Assembly (NCBI RefSeq): GCF_009707325.1
Contig: NZ_CP046103.1
Span: 1,475,810 to 1,539,809, forward strand
Direction: 5' to 3'
Length of the DNA: 64,000 nt
From: Pseudomonas sp. IB20
Lineage (GTDB): Bacteria > Pseudomonadota > Gammaproteobacteria > Pseudomonadales > Pseudomonadaceae
Shown: positions 16,901 to 26,410 of the stretch, piece by piece
How positions within the stretch are numbered: the stretch's first letter is position 1
Layout: each line of letters begins with the position of its first letter
Position numbers and translations under genes: made by a program
The notes under the pieces: model-generated
Databases searched by the model: none
What the model was told of the DNA's origin: nothing
The model's input: the letters and a program-made list of their open reading frames with translations, nothing else

Positions 16901-17842
16901 TTAACGCTGGATCTCTTGATCGCGATCCAGTTGGTAAGGCAGATCGAGCAGTTGCAAGCCGGGGCCTTCCAGGGTGCCTAAGTGCACATCGCCACTGTCA
17001 GCAGCTTCGGCTTGCAACACGGCCAGAAGTTCAACGGATTGGTCAGCTTTTGCTGCTATCACCACTTCACCGATGGCGCTGTTGTGGCTGGGCGCGAACA
17101 GCGGGGTGCCTGGCTCGGGCAATTCCGCGCCGTCGAGGCGCAGGCGATACAGGCGACGCTTGAGCTTGCCCAGGTACTGCATGCGCGCGACGATTTCCTG
17201 GCCGGTGTAGCAGCCTTTCTTGAAGCTGACGCCGCCGACGGCCTGCAGGTTGAGCATCTGTGGGATGAACAGTTCGCGGGTCTGGGGCATGACCTGGCCG
17301 ATGCCGGCGCGGATCTGGCCGAGCAGCCAGTCATTCAAGTCAGCTTGTTGCAGCTGTGCAGCCAATTGGTTGCGCAATGCTTCGGTTTGTTCGGCGGGCA
17401 CCCAGAGTTCGGCACGCCCGGGGGAGACGCGGAGGGCGATCAACGCTTCGGTGCGCGCTACGCTGTCGGTCTCGGCAGGCAGTTCAAGGCCGAGGGCGGC
17501 CAGGGTTTGATCTGCATTCGCCAGGCCGAAACGCGCCCAGGCGGTGCTTTCGTCGGTGAGTTTGGACTTGGAGAACACCGCGTATTTTTTCAGGTCAGCC
17601 AGTTGCGGCTCGAGCAGTTCGGTGGCCATGGCCAGGAGCACGCCATCACCTTGCAGCAGGATGCGAAAACTCGACTGCATGCGCCCTTTTTGCGTGCAGC
17701 GCGCGCCGAGGCTGGCCTGGGTGTCACTCAGGTAATTGAGGTTGCAGGTCAGTTGCCCCTGCAGGAACTTGGCAGCGTCGGCGCCGCGGACGGCGAGAAC
17801 GCCTTCGTGGGACAGGGGGCAGAAAAAAGCAGAGTCGGCCAT
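16901..17842 (-). CDS. ygfZ: Folate-binding Fe-S cluster repair protein YgfZ
   Basis: A 313-residue GcvT-like protein. The diagnostic KGCYTGQEIVARMQYLGKLK (about residues 209-228) contains the conserved Cys of the K-G-C-Y-x-G-Q-E signature. The family supports maintenance of certain Fe-S enzymes in a folate-dependent way. It is transcribed away from sdhE on the other strand, as in other pseudomonads; both neighbours serve cofactor insertion into respiratory and Fe-S enzymes. Confidence 0.93.
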   Translation of the reverse strand: MADSAFFCPLSHEGVLAVRGADAAKFLQGQLTCNLNYLSDTQASLGARCTQKGRMQSSFRILLQGDGVLLAMATELLEPQLADLKKYAVFSKSKLTDESTAWARFGLANADQTLAALGLELPAETDSVARTEALIALRVSPGRAELWVPAEQTEALRNQLAAQLQQADLNDWLLGQIRAGIGQVMPQTRELFIPQMLNLQAVGGVSFKKGCYTGQEIVARMQYLGKLKRRLYRLRLDGAELPEPGTPLFAPSHNSAIGEVVIAAKADQSVELLAVLQAEAADSGDVHLGTLEGPGLQLLDLPYQLDRDQEIQR

Positions 17843-17982
17843 GGGTCATCGCAGGTCAAAAAGTCATGGGTGCATCATAGAGGGGCGCCCGGCAAATGGA
17901 TAGTTTCCGTAGGGGGCGACCAACGCCGACTGGTCCGCTGCCGTCGGGGCTGTATACTTGCGCACTATTTGAGGAGCGCTCC

Positions 17983-18237
17983 ATGGTCGAAGAAGTAGAA
18001 ATCAATCGCCTCTACTGGCACAGCCGTCGTGGCATGCTCGAGTTGGATGTGTTGTTGGTGCCTTTCACCCGAGAGGTGTACAAGACGCTCAATGAGGTGG
18101 ATCGCAAACTCTACGAGCGGCTGCTGACTTGCGAAGACCAGGACATGTTCGGCTGGTTCATGGAACGCGCCGAATCTGAGGATCCGGAGCTGCAGCGCAT
18201 GGTTCGCAAGATTCTGGACCGTGTCCAGCCTAAGTAA
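17983..18237 (+). CDS. sdhE: Succinate dehydrogenase flavinylation factor SdhE
   Basis: An 84-residue protein ([22 protein letters not shown]). The conserved RGxxE motif (RRGMLELD) is needed for covalent FAD attachment to SdhA. The start at 17983 follows a strong GAGGAG; the in-frame start at 17896 has no ribosome site. The gene overlaps the following ygfX by 17 bp, the same linked pair known as ygfY-ygfX (cptB-cptA) in enterics. Confidence 0.93.
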   Translation: MVEEVEINRLYWHSRRGMLELDVLLVPFTREVYKTLNEVDRKLYERLLTCEDQDMFGWFMERAESEDPELQRMVRKILDRVQPK

Positions 18238-18667
18238 TCGCTTCGAATGCCGCTGGCAGGCCTCTCGGCTGCTGCTGGCGGCGTATCTGCTTGCCCAGCT
18301 GTTCGCACTGGGTGCCTTGCTAGTTATCGCGTTGCCTTTTGCAAGCCTTGGCCTGCTGTTGTGCCTGGCTCATGCCGCCTGGGTGTTACCTCGGCATATT
18401 CTGTTGACACACCGTTCGTCGATTCGCGGCCTGCGCCGCGACGAAGACGGCTGGCAGTTATTCAGCAATGAGCGCGGTTGGCACAGTGTGCAGCTGCGTC
18501 CAGACAGCCTGGCATTACCGTTGATCGTGGTCCTGCGCTACCGGGTGCCGGGCGCGTGGTGGGTGCGTTCGATTTGCGTGCCGAGGGATTCGCAGGCTGG
18601 CGATGTGCATCGGCGCCTGCGGGTGCGTTTGAAGTTCAGCCGCCGTAGGTGGTTGGCACCAGGATAG
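18221..18667 (+). CDS. YgfX-type membrane protein (CptA-like)
   Basis: A 148-residue protein starting at GTG 18221 inside the sdhE 3' end. Two adjacent hydrophobic helices (about residues 15-58: [20 protein letters not shown], then [14 protein letters not shown]) are followed by a cytoplasmic domain with [11 protein letters not shown]. The YgfX family is encoded beside SdhE. In E. coli it was described as a toxin of a type IV pair acting on cytoskeletal proteins, but a simple membrane partner of SdhE is equally possible. The 3' end overlaps the convergent nadB by 32 bp. Confidence 0.8.
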   Translation: MSSLSNRFECRWQASRLLLAAYLLAQLFALGALLVIALPFASLGLLLCLAHAAWVLPRHILLTHRSSIRGLRRDEDGWQLFSNERGWHSVQLRPDSLALPLIVVLRYRVPGAWWVRSICVPRDSQAGDVHRRLRVRLKFSRRRWLAPG

Positions 18668-20243
18668 TGTCGCGGGCCTCGGGCAGCATCTGCGGGTAGT
18701 CGAGGGTGTAATGCAGGCCTCGACTTTCTTTGCGCTCCATGGCTGACATCATCAGTTCGCACTGGCAGGTTCTCAGTTCAATCAAGTCTCTGCTTACTCG
18801 GTAGTTGCTGTAGAACTCGTCGATCTCGTCCAGCAGCAACCGCACGCGGTGTTGAGCGCGTTGCAGGCGCTTGTTGGTGCGCACAATTCCCACGTAGTCC
18901 CACATGAAGCGGCGCAGCTCGTCCCAGTTGTGGGCGATGATCACGTCTTCGTCCGAATCGGTAACTTGGCTGGCGTCCCAGCGGGGCAGGGCGGCGGGTA
19001 CCGGGATGCGTGGCAGTTGCTCGAGGATGTCGGCGGCGGCTGAACGGGCGTAGACGAAGCACTCGAGCAGCGAGTTGCTGGCCATGCGGTTAGCGCCGTG
19101 CAGGCCGGTGAAGCTGGTTTCGCCGATCGCGTACAGGCCGTGCACGTCGGTGCGGCCGTGTTGGTCGACCATCACGCCACCGCAGGTGTAGTGCGCGGCC
19201 GGCACCACCGGGATCGGGCCTTTGGTGATGTCGATGTTGAACGCCAGGCAGCGCTCGTAGACGGTGGGGAAGTGGGTCTTGATGAAGGCTTCGGGTTTGT
19301 GGCTGATGTCCAAGTAGACGCAATCAATGCCCAGGCGCTTCATTTCGTGGTCGATGGCGCGGGCGACGATATCCCGTGGCGCCAGTTCGGCGCGTGGGTC
19401 GAAGCGTTGCATGAAGCGCTCGCCATTCGGCAGTTTCAGGTGTGCGCCTTCACCACGCAGGGCTTCGGTGATCAGGAAACTCTTGGCCTGCGGGTGATAC
19501 AGGCAGGTGGGGTGGAACTGGTTGAATTCCAGGTTGGCCACCCGGCAGCCCGAACGCCAGGCCATCGCGATGCCATCACCACAGGCACCGTCGGGGTTGC
19601 TGGTGTAGAGGTAGACCTTGGCTGCGCCGCCCGAAGCGAGAATGGTGAAGCGCGCGCCGTAGGTGTCGACTTCGCCGCTGGCGCGGTTGAGCACGTAGGC
19701 GCCGAGGCAGCGTTCGCCGTCCAGGCCCAGGCGTTTTTCGGTGATCAGGTCGACGGCTACCCGTTGTTCGAGCAACTCGATGTTGGGGCGTTGGCGGGCC
19801 TGGTCGAGCAGAGTCTTGAAGATCGCGGCGCCGGTGGCGTCGGCGGCGTGGATGATGCGGCGATGGCTGTGGCCGCCTTCACGGGTCAGGTGGAATTCGA
19901 ATCCACCGTCGTCACTGCCCGCGTGTTCGTCGCGGGTGAACGGCACGCCTTGGTCGATCAGCCATTGGATGGCTTCGCGGCTATGCTCAACGGTGAAGCG
20001 CACGGCGTCTTCATTGCACAGGCCGCCGCCGGCGTTGAGGGTGTCTTCGACGTGGGATTGCACCGTGTCGGTGTCATGGAGTACCGCTGCGACGCCGCCT
20101 TGTGCCCAGAATGTCGAGCCGTTGGCGAGGTCACCTTTGCTCAGCACTGCAATGCGCAGGTGGTTGGGGAGAGTCAGTGCGAGGCTCAAGCCGGCCGCGC
20201 CACTACCGATCACCAGGACATCGTGTTGAAACTGTTGGCTCAT
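18636..20243 (-). CDS. nadB: L-aspartate oxidase
   Basis: A 535-residue flavoprotein catalysing the first step of NAD synthesis, L-aspartate to iminoaspartate. The FAD-binding [14 protein letters not shown] is at the N-terminus, the active-site region [21 protein letters not shown] lies near residues 115-140, and the C-terminal FAD contact is [20 protein letters not shown]. It belongs to the SdhA/fumarate-reductase fold and can use fumarate or oxygen. Length is normal. It is monocistronic, with its promoter in the region shared with algU. Confidence 0.97.
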   Translation of the reverse strand: MSQQFQHDVLVIGSGAAGLSLALTLPNHLRIAVLSKGDLANGSTFWAQGGVAAVLHDTDTVQSHVEDTLNAGGGLCNEDAVRFTVEHSREAIQWLIDQGVPFTRDEHAGSDDGGFEFHLTREGGHSHRRIIHAADATGAAIFKTLLDQARQRPNIELLEQRVAVDLITEKRLGLDGERCLGAYVLNRASGEVDTYGARFTILASGGAAKVYLYTSNPDGACGDGIAMAWRSGCRVANLEFNQFHPTCLYHPQAKSFLITEALRGEGAHLKLPNGERFMQRFDPRAELAPRDIVARAIDHEMKRLGIDCVYLDISHKPEAFIKTHFPTVYERCLAFNIDITKGPIPVVPAAHYTCGGVMVDQHGRTDVHGLYAIGETSFTGLHGANRMASNSLLECFVYARSAAADILEQLPRIPVPAALPRWDASQVTDSDEDVIIAHNWDELRRFMWDYVGIVRTNKRLQRAQHRVRLLLDEIDEFYSNYRVSRDLIELRTCQCELMMSAMERKESRGLHYTLDYPQMLPEARDTILVPTTYGG

Positions 20244-20425
20244 TTGAAGGATTCCGCAAAAAGCGATCCAAAGGGGTGGCGCAAACAGGACGCCTGGATC
20301 GGCGAATCAAAGGGTCACACGGGCCACTAGTATATAGAGGGGGGGAGCGGCACAATAGCCGGGCATTCGTGGCAATGTGAGATTACGGCGCACGGCGAGG
20401 TAAAATCGTCGGGTTATTGAAGCGG

Positions 20426-20453
20426 GAACTTTTTGCATAAGCCCCGACTCAAT
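20426..20453 (+). promoter_or_regulatory. AlgU-type promoter, distal, of algU
   Basis: GAACTT at 20426-20431 and TCAAT at 20449-20453 are spaced 17 bp apart, matching the GAACTT-N16/17-TCTGA pattern of AlgU (sigma-22) promoters. It lies 250 bp before algU, where autoregulated promoters of this operon are known. The -10 match is partial. Confidence 0.6.
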
Positions 20454-20619
20454 AGCAGGTTGCCCGAAAGCTGGGAAAACGTTGAGTTTATTGGCCCGTC
20501 GGGAGCATTGGACGCGTCAGAAAACCGGCGACAAGATTATTCGCGCAGCCGGCGTTGCCCGTGCTGCGTTTTTCGTGTGTGCCAAATCAGTGCGCGCCGG
20601 AAACTTGCTTTGAGGGGGA

Positions 20620-20646
20620 GAACTTTTGCGAAAAGTCCGAGTCTAT
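20620..20646 (+). promoter_or_regulatory. AlgU-type promoter, proximal, of algU
   Basis: GAACTT at 20620-20625 is followed after 16 bp by TCTAT at 20642-20646, close to the sigma-22 consensus. Transcription would begin about 50 nt before the algU ATG. Together with the distal site this supports autoregulation. The rest of the 462-bp nadB-algU gap shows no further gene. Confidence 0.68.
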
Positions 20647-20705
20647 GTTTGCAAGCCTGATCGTTTAGTTATGCAAGCCTCCTTCAAGTACAACGAGGAG
20701 TGTTC

Positions 20706-21287
20706 ATGCTAACCCAGGAAGAGGATCAGCAGCTGGTCGAGCGCGTTCAACGCGGCGACAAGCGAGCATTTGATCTGCTAGTGCTGAAATACCAGCACAA
20801 AATTCTCGGGTTGATCGTGCGGTTTGTGCACGACACCCATGAAGCGCAGGACGTTGCACAGGAAGCCTTTATCAAGGCGTACCGTGCACTTGGTAACTTT
20901 CGCGGTGATAGTGCGTTTTACACGTGGCTATATCGCATCGCCATCAACACGGCGAAGAACTATCTGGTGTCTCGCGGCCGCCGCCCACCGGATAGCGATG
21001 TAAGTTCAGAAGATGCAGAATTTTATGATGGTGATCACGGCCTCAAAGATCTCGAGTCGCCGGAGCGTGCTTTGCTGCGCGACGAGATCGAAGGCACCGT
21101 TCATCGCACAATTCAGCAACTTCCAGAAGATTTACGTACGGCGTTAACTTTACGTGAATTCGATGGTCTGAGTTACGAAGACATTGCGAGCGTCATGCAG
21201 TGTCCGGTGGGGACTGTAAGGTCACGGATTTTCCGGGCCCGGGAAGCCATCGATAAAGCCTTGCAACCGTTGTTGCAGGAAAACTAA
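20706..21287 (+). CDS. algU: Extracytoplasmic-stress sigma factor AlgU (sigma-22/RpoE)
   Basis: A 193-residue ECF sigma factor. Region 2 has DLLVLKYQHKILGLIVRFV and FYTWLYRIAINTAKNYLV; region 4 has LREFDGLSYEDIASVMQCP and GTVRSRIFRAREAID. It drives the envelope-stress and alginate regulon and is held inactive by MucA. ATG 20706 is preceded by GAGGAG; a GTG two codons upstream is less well placed. The sequence is full length, with no truncating change. Confidence 0.98.
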   Translation: MLTQEEDQQLVERVQRGDKRAFDLLVLKYQHKILGLIVRFVHDTHEAQDVAQEAFIKAYRALGNFRGDSAFYTWLYRIAINTAKNYLVSRGRRPPDSDVSSEDAEFYDGDHGLKDLESPERALLRDEIEGTVHRTIQQLPEDLRTALTLREFDGLSYEDIASVMQCPVGTVRSRIFRAREAIDKALQPLLQEN

Positions 21288-21319
21288 AGACAGCGGCGAC
21301 AGCCAAGAGAGGAACCGCC

Positions 21320-21907
21320 ATGAGTCGTGATGCCCTGCAGGAATCGCTGTCCGCAGTGATGGATAACGAAGCGGATGAACTGGAACTTCGTCGAGTGCTT
21401 AACGCATTTGATGATGCCGAAACCCGTGATACCTGGTCTCGTTACCAAGTCGCTCGGGCGGTGATGCACAAGGATCTTTTAATCCCTCGTCTGGATATTG
21501 CTGCGGCCGTTTCTGCTGCGCTGGCTGATGAAGCCGTTCCGGCAAAAGCTGCTCGTGGTCCATGGCGTAGCCTGGGTCGTCTGGCAGTCGCTGCTTCGGT
21601 AACCGTTGCTGTGCTGGCCGGTGTTCGCCTGTACAATCAGGACGAAATCGCGGGTGCCGAGCTGGCCCAACAGACTCAGCAACCGGTAATGGCCGGTCCG
21701 CAAGTTAAAGGCCCAGCCGTACTGGCCGGCTACAAGGAAAGCTCCGATGCCACCGGCCCTATGGCTAACGGTGTACTTCAAGGGCAATCCGGCTGGCAGG
21801 ATCAGCGTCTTCCAGGTTACCTGCGCCAACACGCACAGGAATCGGCCTTGAAAGGGACTGAAAGCGCTCTGCCATACGCTCGTGCAGCAAGTCTGGAAAA
21901 CCGCTAA
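21320..21907 (+). CDS. mucA: Anti-sigma factor MucA
   Basis: A 195-residue single-pass inner-membrane protein. The cytoplasmic RseA-like domain that binds AlgU starts SRDALQESLSAVMDNEADEL. A transmembrane segment, LGRLAVAASVTVAVLAGVRL, lies near residues 82-101, and the rest is periplasmic and recognised by MucB. The gene is complete, with none of the C-terminal truncations seen in mucoid isolates. It lies 32 bp after algU with a GAGAGGA ribosome site. Confidence 0.97.
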   Translation: MSRDALQESLSAVMDNEADELELRRVLNAFDDAETRDTWSRYQVARAVMHKDLLIPRLDIAAAVSAALADEAVPAKAARGPWRSLGRLAVAASVTVAVLAGVRLYNQDEIAGAELAQQTQQPVMAGPQVKGPAVLAGYKESSDATGPMANGVLQGQSGWQDQRLPGYLRQHAQESALKGTESALPYARAASLENR

Positions 21908-21923
21908 ACCGCTAAGGGGCTCT

Positions 21924-22883
21924 ATGCGCGCCATACCGCTCCTTACGCTTTTGCTCAGTGGCTGGTTTGCACTCCCCGCCCATGCCGATGAAGCCCAAGA
22001 CTGGCTTACTCGACTTGGGCGTGCAGAGCAGCAGCAAAGCTTTCAAGGTACGTTTGTCTACGAACGTAATGGCAGTTTTTCTACCCATGACATCTGGCAT
22101 CGTGTCCAGGATGGTCAGGTCCGAGAGCGGCTTTTGCAGCTCGATGGGTCGGCCCAGGAAGTCGTGCGCGTAGATGGCCGCACGCAATGTGTCAGTGGCA
22201 CGTTGGTCGCAGGCCTTGGTAATTCCCCTGATGCGCCGTCGCGCGCACTTGACCCGCAAAAACTCACTCAATTCTATGAACTGGCCGTCATTGGCAAATC
22301 GCGCGTGGCCGGTCGTAATGCGGTGATTGTGGCGATCACGCCGCGTGACCAGTACAGGTATGGCTTTGAGTTGCACCTGGATCGTGAAACCGCGCTGCCG
22401 CTCAAATCCTTGTTGCTCAATGATCAGGGCCAGCTGTTGGAGCGTTTCCAGTTCACGCGACTGAACACTTCGCCGTCCCCCTCCGATCGTGACTTGCAGC
22501 CCACTAGCGAGTGCGCGCCTTTAGCCACCTCCAAGAACAAAGCGCCTGAAGTGCCCGCCACCCATGCGTGGCACCTGGATTGGTTGCCTCCTGGCTTCCA
22601 GCTCACTAGCAGCATTGCGCGTAGAGATACCCAGACCCAATCTACCGTCGACAGCCTGATGTATGACGACGGGCTTGCACGTTTTTCTGTGTTTCTCGAG
22701 TCAACCGACGGCGCGAGCGTAAGTGAAACGCGCACCCAGCTAGGCCCAACCGTTGCTGTATCCCGTCGCCTGAACACAGTCGATGGCGAAGTAGTGGTGA
22801 CGGTCGTCGGCGAAATCCCCATCGGCACCGCCGAGCGCATTACGCTGTCGGTACGTGGCGAAAAGACAGCCACCAAGCCGTGA
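21924..22883 (+). CDS. mucB: Periplasmic sigma-regulatory protein MucB (RseB)
   Basis: A 319-residue secreted protein with signal peptide MRAIPLLTLLLSGWFALPAH(ADEAQ), then the MucB/RseB N-terminal lipid-sensing domain (SFQGTFVYERNGSFSTHDIW) and a C-terminal domain. It shields MucA from proteolysis and releases it under lipid stress. ATG 21924 lies 16 bp after the mucA stop, preceded by AAGGGG. No mucC follows: the next gene is mucD, 234 bp on. Confidence 0.95.
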   Translation: MRAIPLLTLLLSGWFALPAHADEAQDWLTRLGRAEQQQSFQGTFVYERNGSFSTHDIWHRVQDGQVRERLLQLDGSAQEVVRVDGRTQCVSGTLVAGLGNSPDAPSRALDPQKLTQFYELAVIGKSRVAGRNAVIVAITPRDQYRYGFELHLDRETALPLKSLLLNDQGQLLERFQFTRLNTSPSPSDRDLQPTSECAPLATSKNKAPEVPATHAWHLDWLPPGFQLTSSIARRDTQTQSTVDSLMYDDGLARFSVFLESTDGASVSETRTQLGPTVAVSRRLNTVDGEVVVTVVGEIPIGTAERITLSVRGEKTATKP

Positions 22884-23117
22884 ATTGTTAATCCTATGTT
22901 CATCCTGGTCTTTCAATCTGCGCCTAAGCTTGGTTGGGTGCTGAGAGTATGAAATCTCTGGATCAGTATTTTCACTTGCAAAAAATCCCCATATTTTTTA
23001 TAGGTCAGGGCTTGCCGGCCCTGGCCTTGTTTTGTTCGCGGAACAAAGATGTCGGTCGCAGTTTTCGGCGTTTCTTGAACCCTGTCGCTCAACCCTGCTC
23101 GTCGTAACGGGAGCTGT
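22884..23117 (+). promoter_or_regulatory. mucB-mucD spacer with two hairpins
   Basis: This 234-bp gap replaces mucC of P. aeruginosa. It contains GGTCAGGGC-TTGCCG-GCCCTGGCC (23003-23026), followed by a T-rich stretch and a second hairpin, TTTGTTC-GCG-GAACAAA (23031-23047). The first could act as a weak terminator after mucB. An AT-rich segment before it (about 22978-23002) could supply a separate mucD promoter, but no clear -35/-10 pair was identified. Confidence 0.5.
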
Positions 23118-24554
23118 ATGTCGATACCACGTTTGAAGTCTTACCTATCCATAGTCGCCACGGTGCTGGTGCTGGGTCAGGCCCTGCCCGCGCAAGCGGC
23201 CGAGCTGCCTGACTTCACCCAACTGGTGGAGCAGGCCTCGCCTGCCGTGGTGAACATCAGTACCACGCAAAAACTGCCGGATCGCAAGGTCTCGAACCAG
23301 CAGATGCCGGACCTTGAGGGCTTGCCGCCCATGCTGCGCGAGTTCTTCGAGCGCGGCATGCCGCAACCGCGCTCCCCTCGGGGCGGTGGAGGTCAGCGTG
23401 AAGCGCAGTCCTTGGGCTCGGGCTTCATCATTTCTCCGGACGGCTACATCCTGACTAACAACCACGTGATTGCCGACGCTGACGAGATCCTCGTTCGTCT
23501 GGCTGATCGCAGTGAGCTTAAAGCCAAGCTGGTTGGCACCGATCCGCGTTCCGACGTGGCCTTGTTGAAAATCGAAGGCAAAGATCTGCCGGTGCTGAAA
23601 CTGGGTAAATCCCAGGACCTGAAAGCCGGGCAATGGGTAGTGGCGATCGGTTCACCGTTCGGCTTCGACCATACCGTCACCCAGGGCATTGTCAGCGCCA
23701 TCGGCCGTAGCCTGCCAAATGAAAACTACGTGCCGTTCATCCAGACTGACGTGCCGATCAACCCGGGTAACTCCGGTGGTCCGCTGTTCAACCTGGCGGG
23801 CGAAGTGGTCGGGATCAACTCGCAGATCTATACCCGTTCCGGTGGCTTCATGGGCGTGTCCTTCGCCATCCCGATCGACGTGGCCATGGATGTTTCCAAC
23901 CAGCTCAAAAGCGGTGGCAAAGTCAGCCGTGGCTGGTTGGGCGTAGTGATCCAGGAAGTGAACAAAGATCTGGCTGAGTCCTTCGGTCTTGATAAGCCGG
24001 CCGGTGCCCTTGTCGCGCAGATCCAGGGTGACGGCCCGGCTGCCAAAGGTGGCCTGCAAGTAGGCGACGTGATCCTGAGCATGAATGGCCAGCCGATCAT
24101 CATGTCGGCTGACCTGCCGCATTTGGTAGGTGCACTCAAGGCCGGTAGCAAAGCCAAGCTGGAAGTGATTCGTGAAGGCAAGCGCCAGACCGTTGAGCTG
24201 ACCGTAGGCGCGATTCCGGAAGAGGGCGCCACCCTGGATGCCCTGGGCAACACCAAGCCGGGCGCCGAGCGCAGCAGCAATCGCCTGGGCATCGCCGTAG
24301 CCGAGCTGACGGATGAGCAAAAGAAAGCCTTCGACCTTAAAAGTGGCGTGGTGATCAAGGAAGTGCAGGACGGCCCTGCCTCCTTGATTGGCCTGCAGCC
24401 AGGTGATGTCATCACCCACCTGAACAATCAGGCCATCGACACCACCAAGCAGTTCACCGACATCGCCAAGGCGCTGCCGAAGAACCGTTCGGTATCGATG
24501 CGCGTGTTGCGTCAAGGGCGTGCAAGCTTCATCACCTTCAAGCTGGCCGAGTAA
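23118..24554 (+). CDS. mucD: Periplasmic serine protease/chaperone MucD (DegP family)
   Basis: A 478-residue HtrA-type protease. Signal peptide residues 1-27 (ALPAQAAELPD); catalytic His in ILTNNHVIADADEIL, Asp in DPRSDVALLKIEGKDL, Ser in PINPGNSGGPLFNLAGEVVG; then two PDZ domains (about 265-350 and 385-470). It clears misfolded envelope proteins and indirectly restrains AlgU. It probably has both operon and independent transcription, given the hairpins before it. A clear terminator follows. Confidence 0.96.
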   Translation: MSIPRLKSYLSIVATVLVLGQALPAQAAELPDFTQLVEQASPAVVNISTTQKLPDRKVSNQQMPDLEGLPPMLREFFERGMPQPRSPRGGGGQREAQSLGSGFIISPDGYILTNNHVIADADEILVRLADRSELKAKLVGTDPRSDVALLKIEGKDLPVLKLGKSQDLKAGQWVVAIGSPFGFDHTVTQGIVSAIGRSLPNENYVPFIQTDVPINPGNSGGPLFNLAGEVVGINSQIYTRSGGFMGVSFAIPIDVAMDVSNQLKSGGKVSRGWLGVVIQEVNKDLAESFGLDKPAGALVAQIQGDGPAAKGGLQVGDVILSMNGQPIIMSADLPHLVGALKAGSKAKLEVIREGKRQTVELTVGAIPEEGATLDALGNTKPGAERSSNRLGIAVAELTDEQKKAFDLKSGVVIKEVQDGPASLIGLQPGDVITHLNNQAIDTTKQFTDIAKALPKNRSVSMRVLRQGRASFITFKLAE

Positions 24555-24569
24555 TCCGCTAGAATAATA

Positions 24570-24598
24570 AAAAGCCCCGCGAAAGCGGGGCTTTTTTG
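24570..24598 (+). terminator. Rho-independent terminator after mucD
   Basis: The hairpin AAGCCCCGC-GAAA-GCGGGGCTT is followed by TTTT and preceded by A-rich sequence, so it can terminate both mucD and the convergent protease gene. Confidence 0.92.
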
Positions 24599-24610
24599 TG
24601 GGCGGCGGGT

Positions 24611-26044
24611 TTAGCTCATCATCCCTTTTACCAGGCGTTCCTGTTCGATCAGCTCACGCTGGCGTGCGTCGATACGCGAGGACAGCGGGAAGTTGTTGCC
24701 GGCGCGGCGCTTGGCGAAGTCCAGTTGCTGAATGGCCTGCTGGAAGTCGCCTACCAATGCAAAGTACTCGGCGCGGGCTTGATGCAAGCCGATGATGTTG
24801 CCGGACAGTCCGCGTGTCTCGGCGACCTGGTACCAGACGTCCGGATCATCAGGACGGGACTTGAGCAACGCATCCAAGGCCTTCTCCGCATCGGCGGTAC
24901 GGTTCTGCTTGAGCAGCAAGTCCACGCGTACCTGATTCAGCGGATAGTTGCCGGGGTATTGGGTCAGCATCCGGTCAGTGCGTTGCTGCGCATCTGGCAA
25001 ACGGTTGTTGGTGATGTCCAACTCGATCTGCGCCAGGTTGTAAATGATGTCGTTGGGTGCCTTGGCCAGCAGCGGCGCCAGGGTTTCCCGTGCTTCCTTG
25101 AGCTGGGTGCCCTTGATCTGGGCGATGGCCAGGCCGTAGCGCGCCACATCGTTTTTCGGGTTCTCATCCAGTTGTGCCTGGAAGCGCTTGGCAGCCAGGC
25201 CCGGCGTATCTTCGTATTGCAACTGTACCCGCGCGCGAATCAGTTGATAACGCAGGCTGTCTTCCTTGCCGCCGGTTTTGGCTTGCTCGGCGCGGTTACG
25301 GGTGTCGGCGATCCGTGATTCGGTGACTGGGTGAGTCAGCAGGAATTCCGGCGGTTTGGCGTCAAAACGGTATTGGCGCATCAGCCGCTCGAACATGGTC
25401 GGCATGGAGCGGGGGTCGTAACCGGCTTTTTCCAGATTGAGGATGCCGATACGGTCAGCCTCCTGTTCGTTCTGGCGCGAGAACCGGCGTTGCTCCTGAA
25501 TGGCCGCCGCTTGGCTGCCGGCAATCGCGGCAATACCGGCATCACCTGCACCCGCTGCCGCAGCGATAATGCCGCCGAGCAAAGCGGCCATCATCGGGAT
25601 CTGCATGCGTGACTGCGCTTCCACACCGCGGGCAAAGTGGCGCTGGGACAAGTGAGCCAATTCGTGGGCGAGTACCGAGGCATATTCGCCTTCGGTCTGG
25701 GCATTGAGGAACAGGCCGCCGTTGACCCCGACAATCCCGCCAGGGGCGGCAAAGGCGTTGAGTTGCGGGCTGTTGATCAGGATGAACTCCAGGCGCCGGT
25801 CATTGACCTGGCTGGTCTCCACCAGCTTGTAAACGCTGGTTTCGACGTAATCCTTGAGCTGAGGGTCATTGAGTTGCGAGACCTGGCCGCGCAGATAGGC
25901 CAGCCATGCGCGGCCCAACTGATATTCCTGTTGTGGCGAGACAATGGCAGAACTGGCGTCGCCAAGTGACGGCAGGTCGTCCGCGAAGCCTGGAGAGGCC
26001 AGCAGGCAAGCCAGCGTCAGCAGGGTGGGGCGCAAAAAAGTCAT
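24611..26044 (-). CDS. BepA/YfgC-type periplasmic M48 metalloprotease with TPR repeats
   Basis: A 477-residue secreted protease. Signal peptide MTFLRPTLLTLACLLASPGF, zinc-site motif SVLAHELAHLSQRHFARG (about residues 130-147), a glycine-rich amphipathic segment (MMAALLGGIIAAAAGAGDAG), the third zinc ligand in EQEADRIGILNLEKAGYDP, and a TPR-like C-terminal half (about 300-470). The family assists and quality-controls LptD/BAM assembly in the outer membrane. It neighbours tusA, as in other pseudomonads. Confidence 0.9.
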   Translation of the reverse strand: MTFLRPTLLTLACLLASPGFADDLPSLGDASSAIVSPQQEYQLGRAWLAYLRGQVSQLNDPQLKDYVETSVYKLVETSQVNDRRLEFILINSPQLNAFAAPGGIVGVNGGLFLNAQTEGEYASVLAHELAHLSQRHFARGVEAQSRMQIPMMAALLGGIIAAAAGAGDAGIAAIAGSQAAAIQEQRRFSRQNEQEADRIGILNLEKAGYDPRSMPTMFERLMRQYRFDAKPPEFLLTHPVTESRIADTRNRAEQAKTGGKEDSLRYQLIRARVQLQYEDTPGLAAKRFQAQLDENPKNDVARYGLAIAQIKGTQLKEARETLAPLLAKAPNDIIYNLAQIELDITNNRLPDAQQRTDRMLTQYPGNYPLNQVRVDLLLKQNRTADAEKALDALLKSRPDDPDVWYQVAETRGLSGNIIGLHQARAEYFALVGDFQQAIQQLDFAKRRAGNNFPLSSRIDARQRELIEQERLVKGMMS

Positions 26045-26139
26045 GCACAGAGCCTTTCGACAAAGAGGTTACTGTAGCCGGACACTGAGCTTCGGACCAG
26101 ATATTCTAAGCACCCTAAACGCTTGCCCGGAGTAAAACC

Positions 26140-26379
26140 ATGACCGACGCTGTAGCCTTTGATGCCGAACTCGATGCCAGCGGCCTCAATTGCCCGTTGC
26201 CGTTGCTCAAGGCCAAGCTGGAACTCAATCGATTGGCCAGCGGTGCAGTACTCAAGGTGATCGCCACGGACGCAGGCTCCCAGCGTGATTTCCGTACGTT
26301 TGCCAAGTTGGCCGGCCACACCTTGTTGCACGAAGAAGACGCCGCCGGCGTGTACCGCTATTGGTTGCGCAAGGCCTGA
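26140..26379 (+). CDS. TusA-family sulfur-carrier protein
   Basis: A 79-residue protein with the family's N-terminal Cys-Pro motif in DASGLNCPLPLLKAKLELN; the cysteine carries persulfide sulfur. Its context (M48 protease upstream, PerM-like permease downstream) matches the P. aeruginosa TusA homologue that has been linked to molybdenum homeostasis and nitrate respiration. I infer a similar role rather than strict tRNA thiolation. The promoter lies in the short divergent gap with the protease gene. Confidence 0.88.
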   Translation: MTDAVAFDAELDASGLNCPLPLLKAKLELNRLASGAVLKVIATDAGSQRDFRTFAKLAGHTLLHEEDAAGVYRYWLRKA

Positions 26380-26410
26380 ACCGTTTGCCCCCATCACCCG
26401 AGGTTGATTG

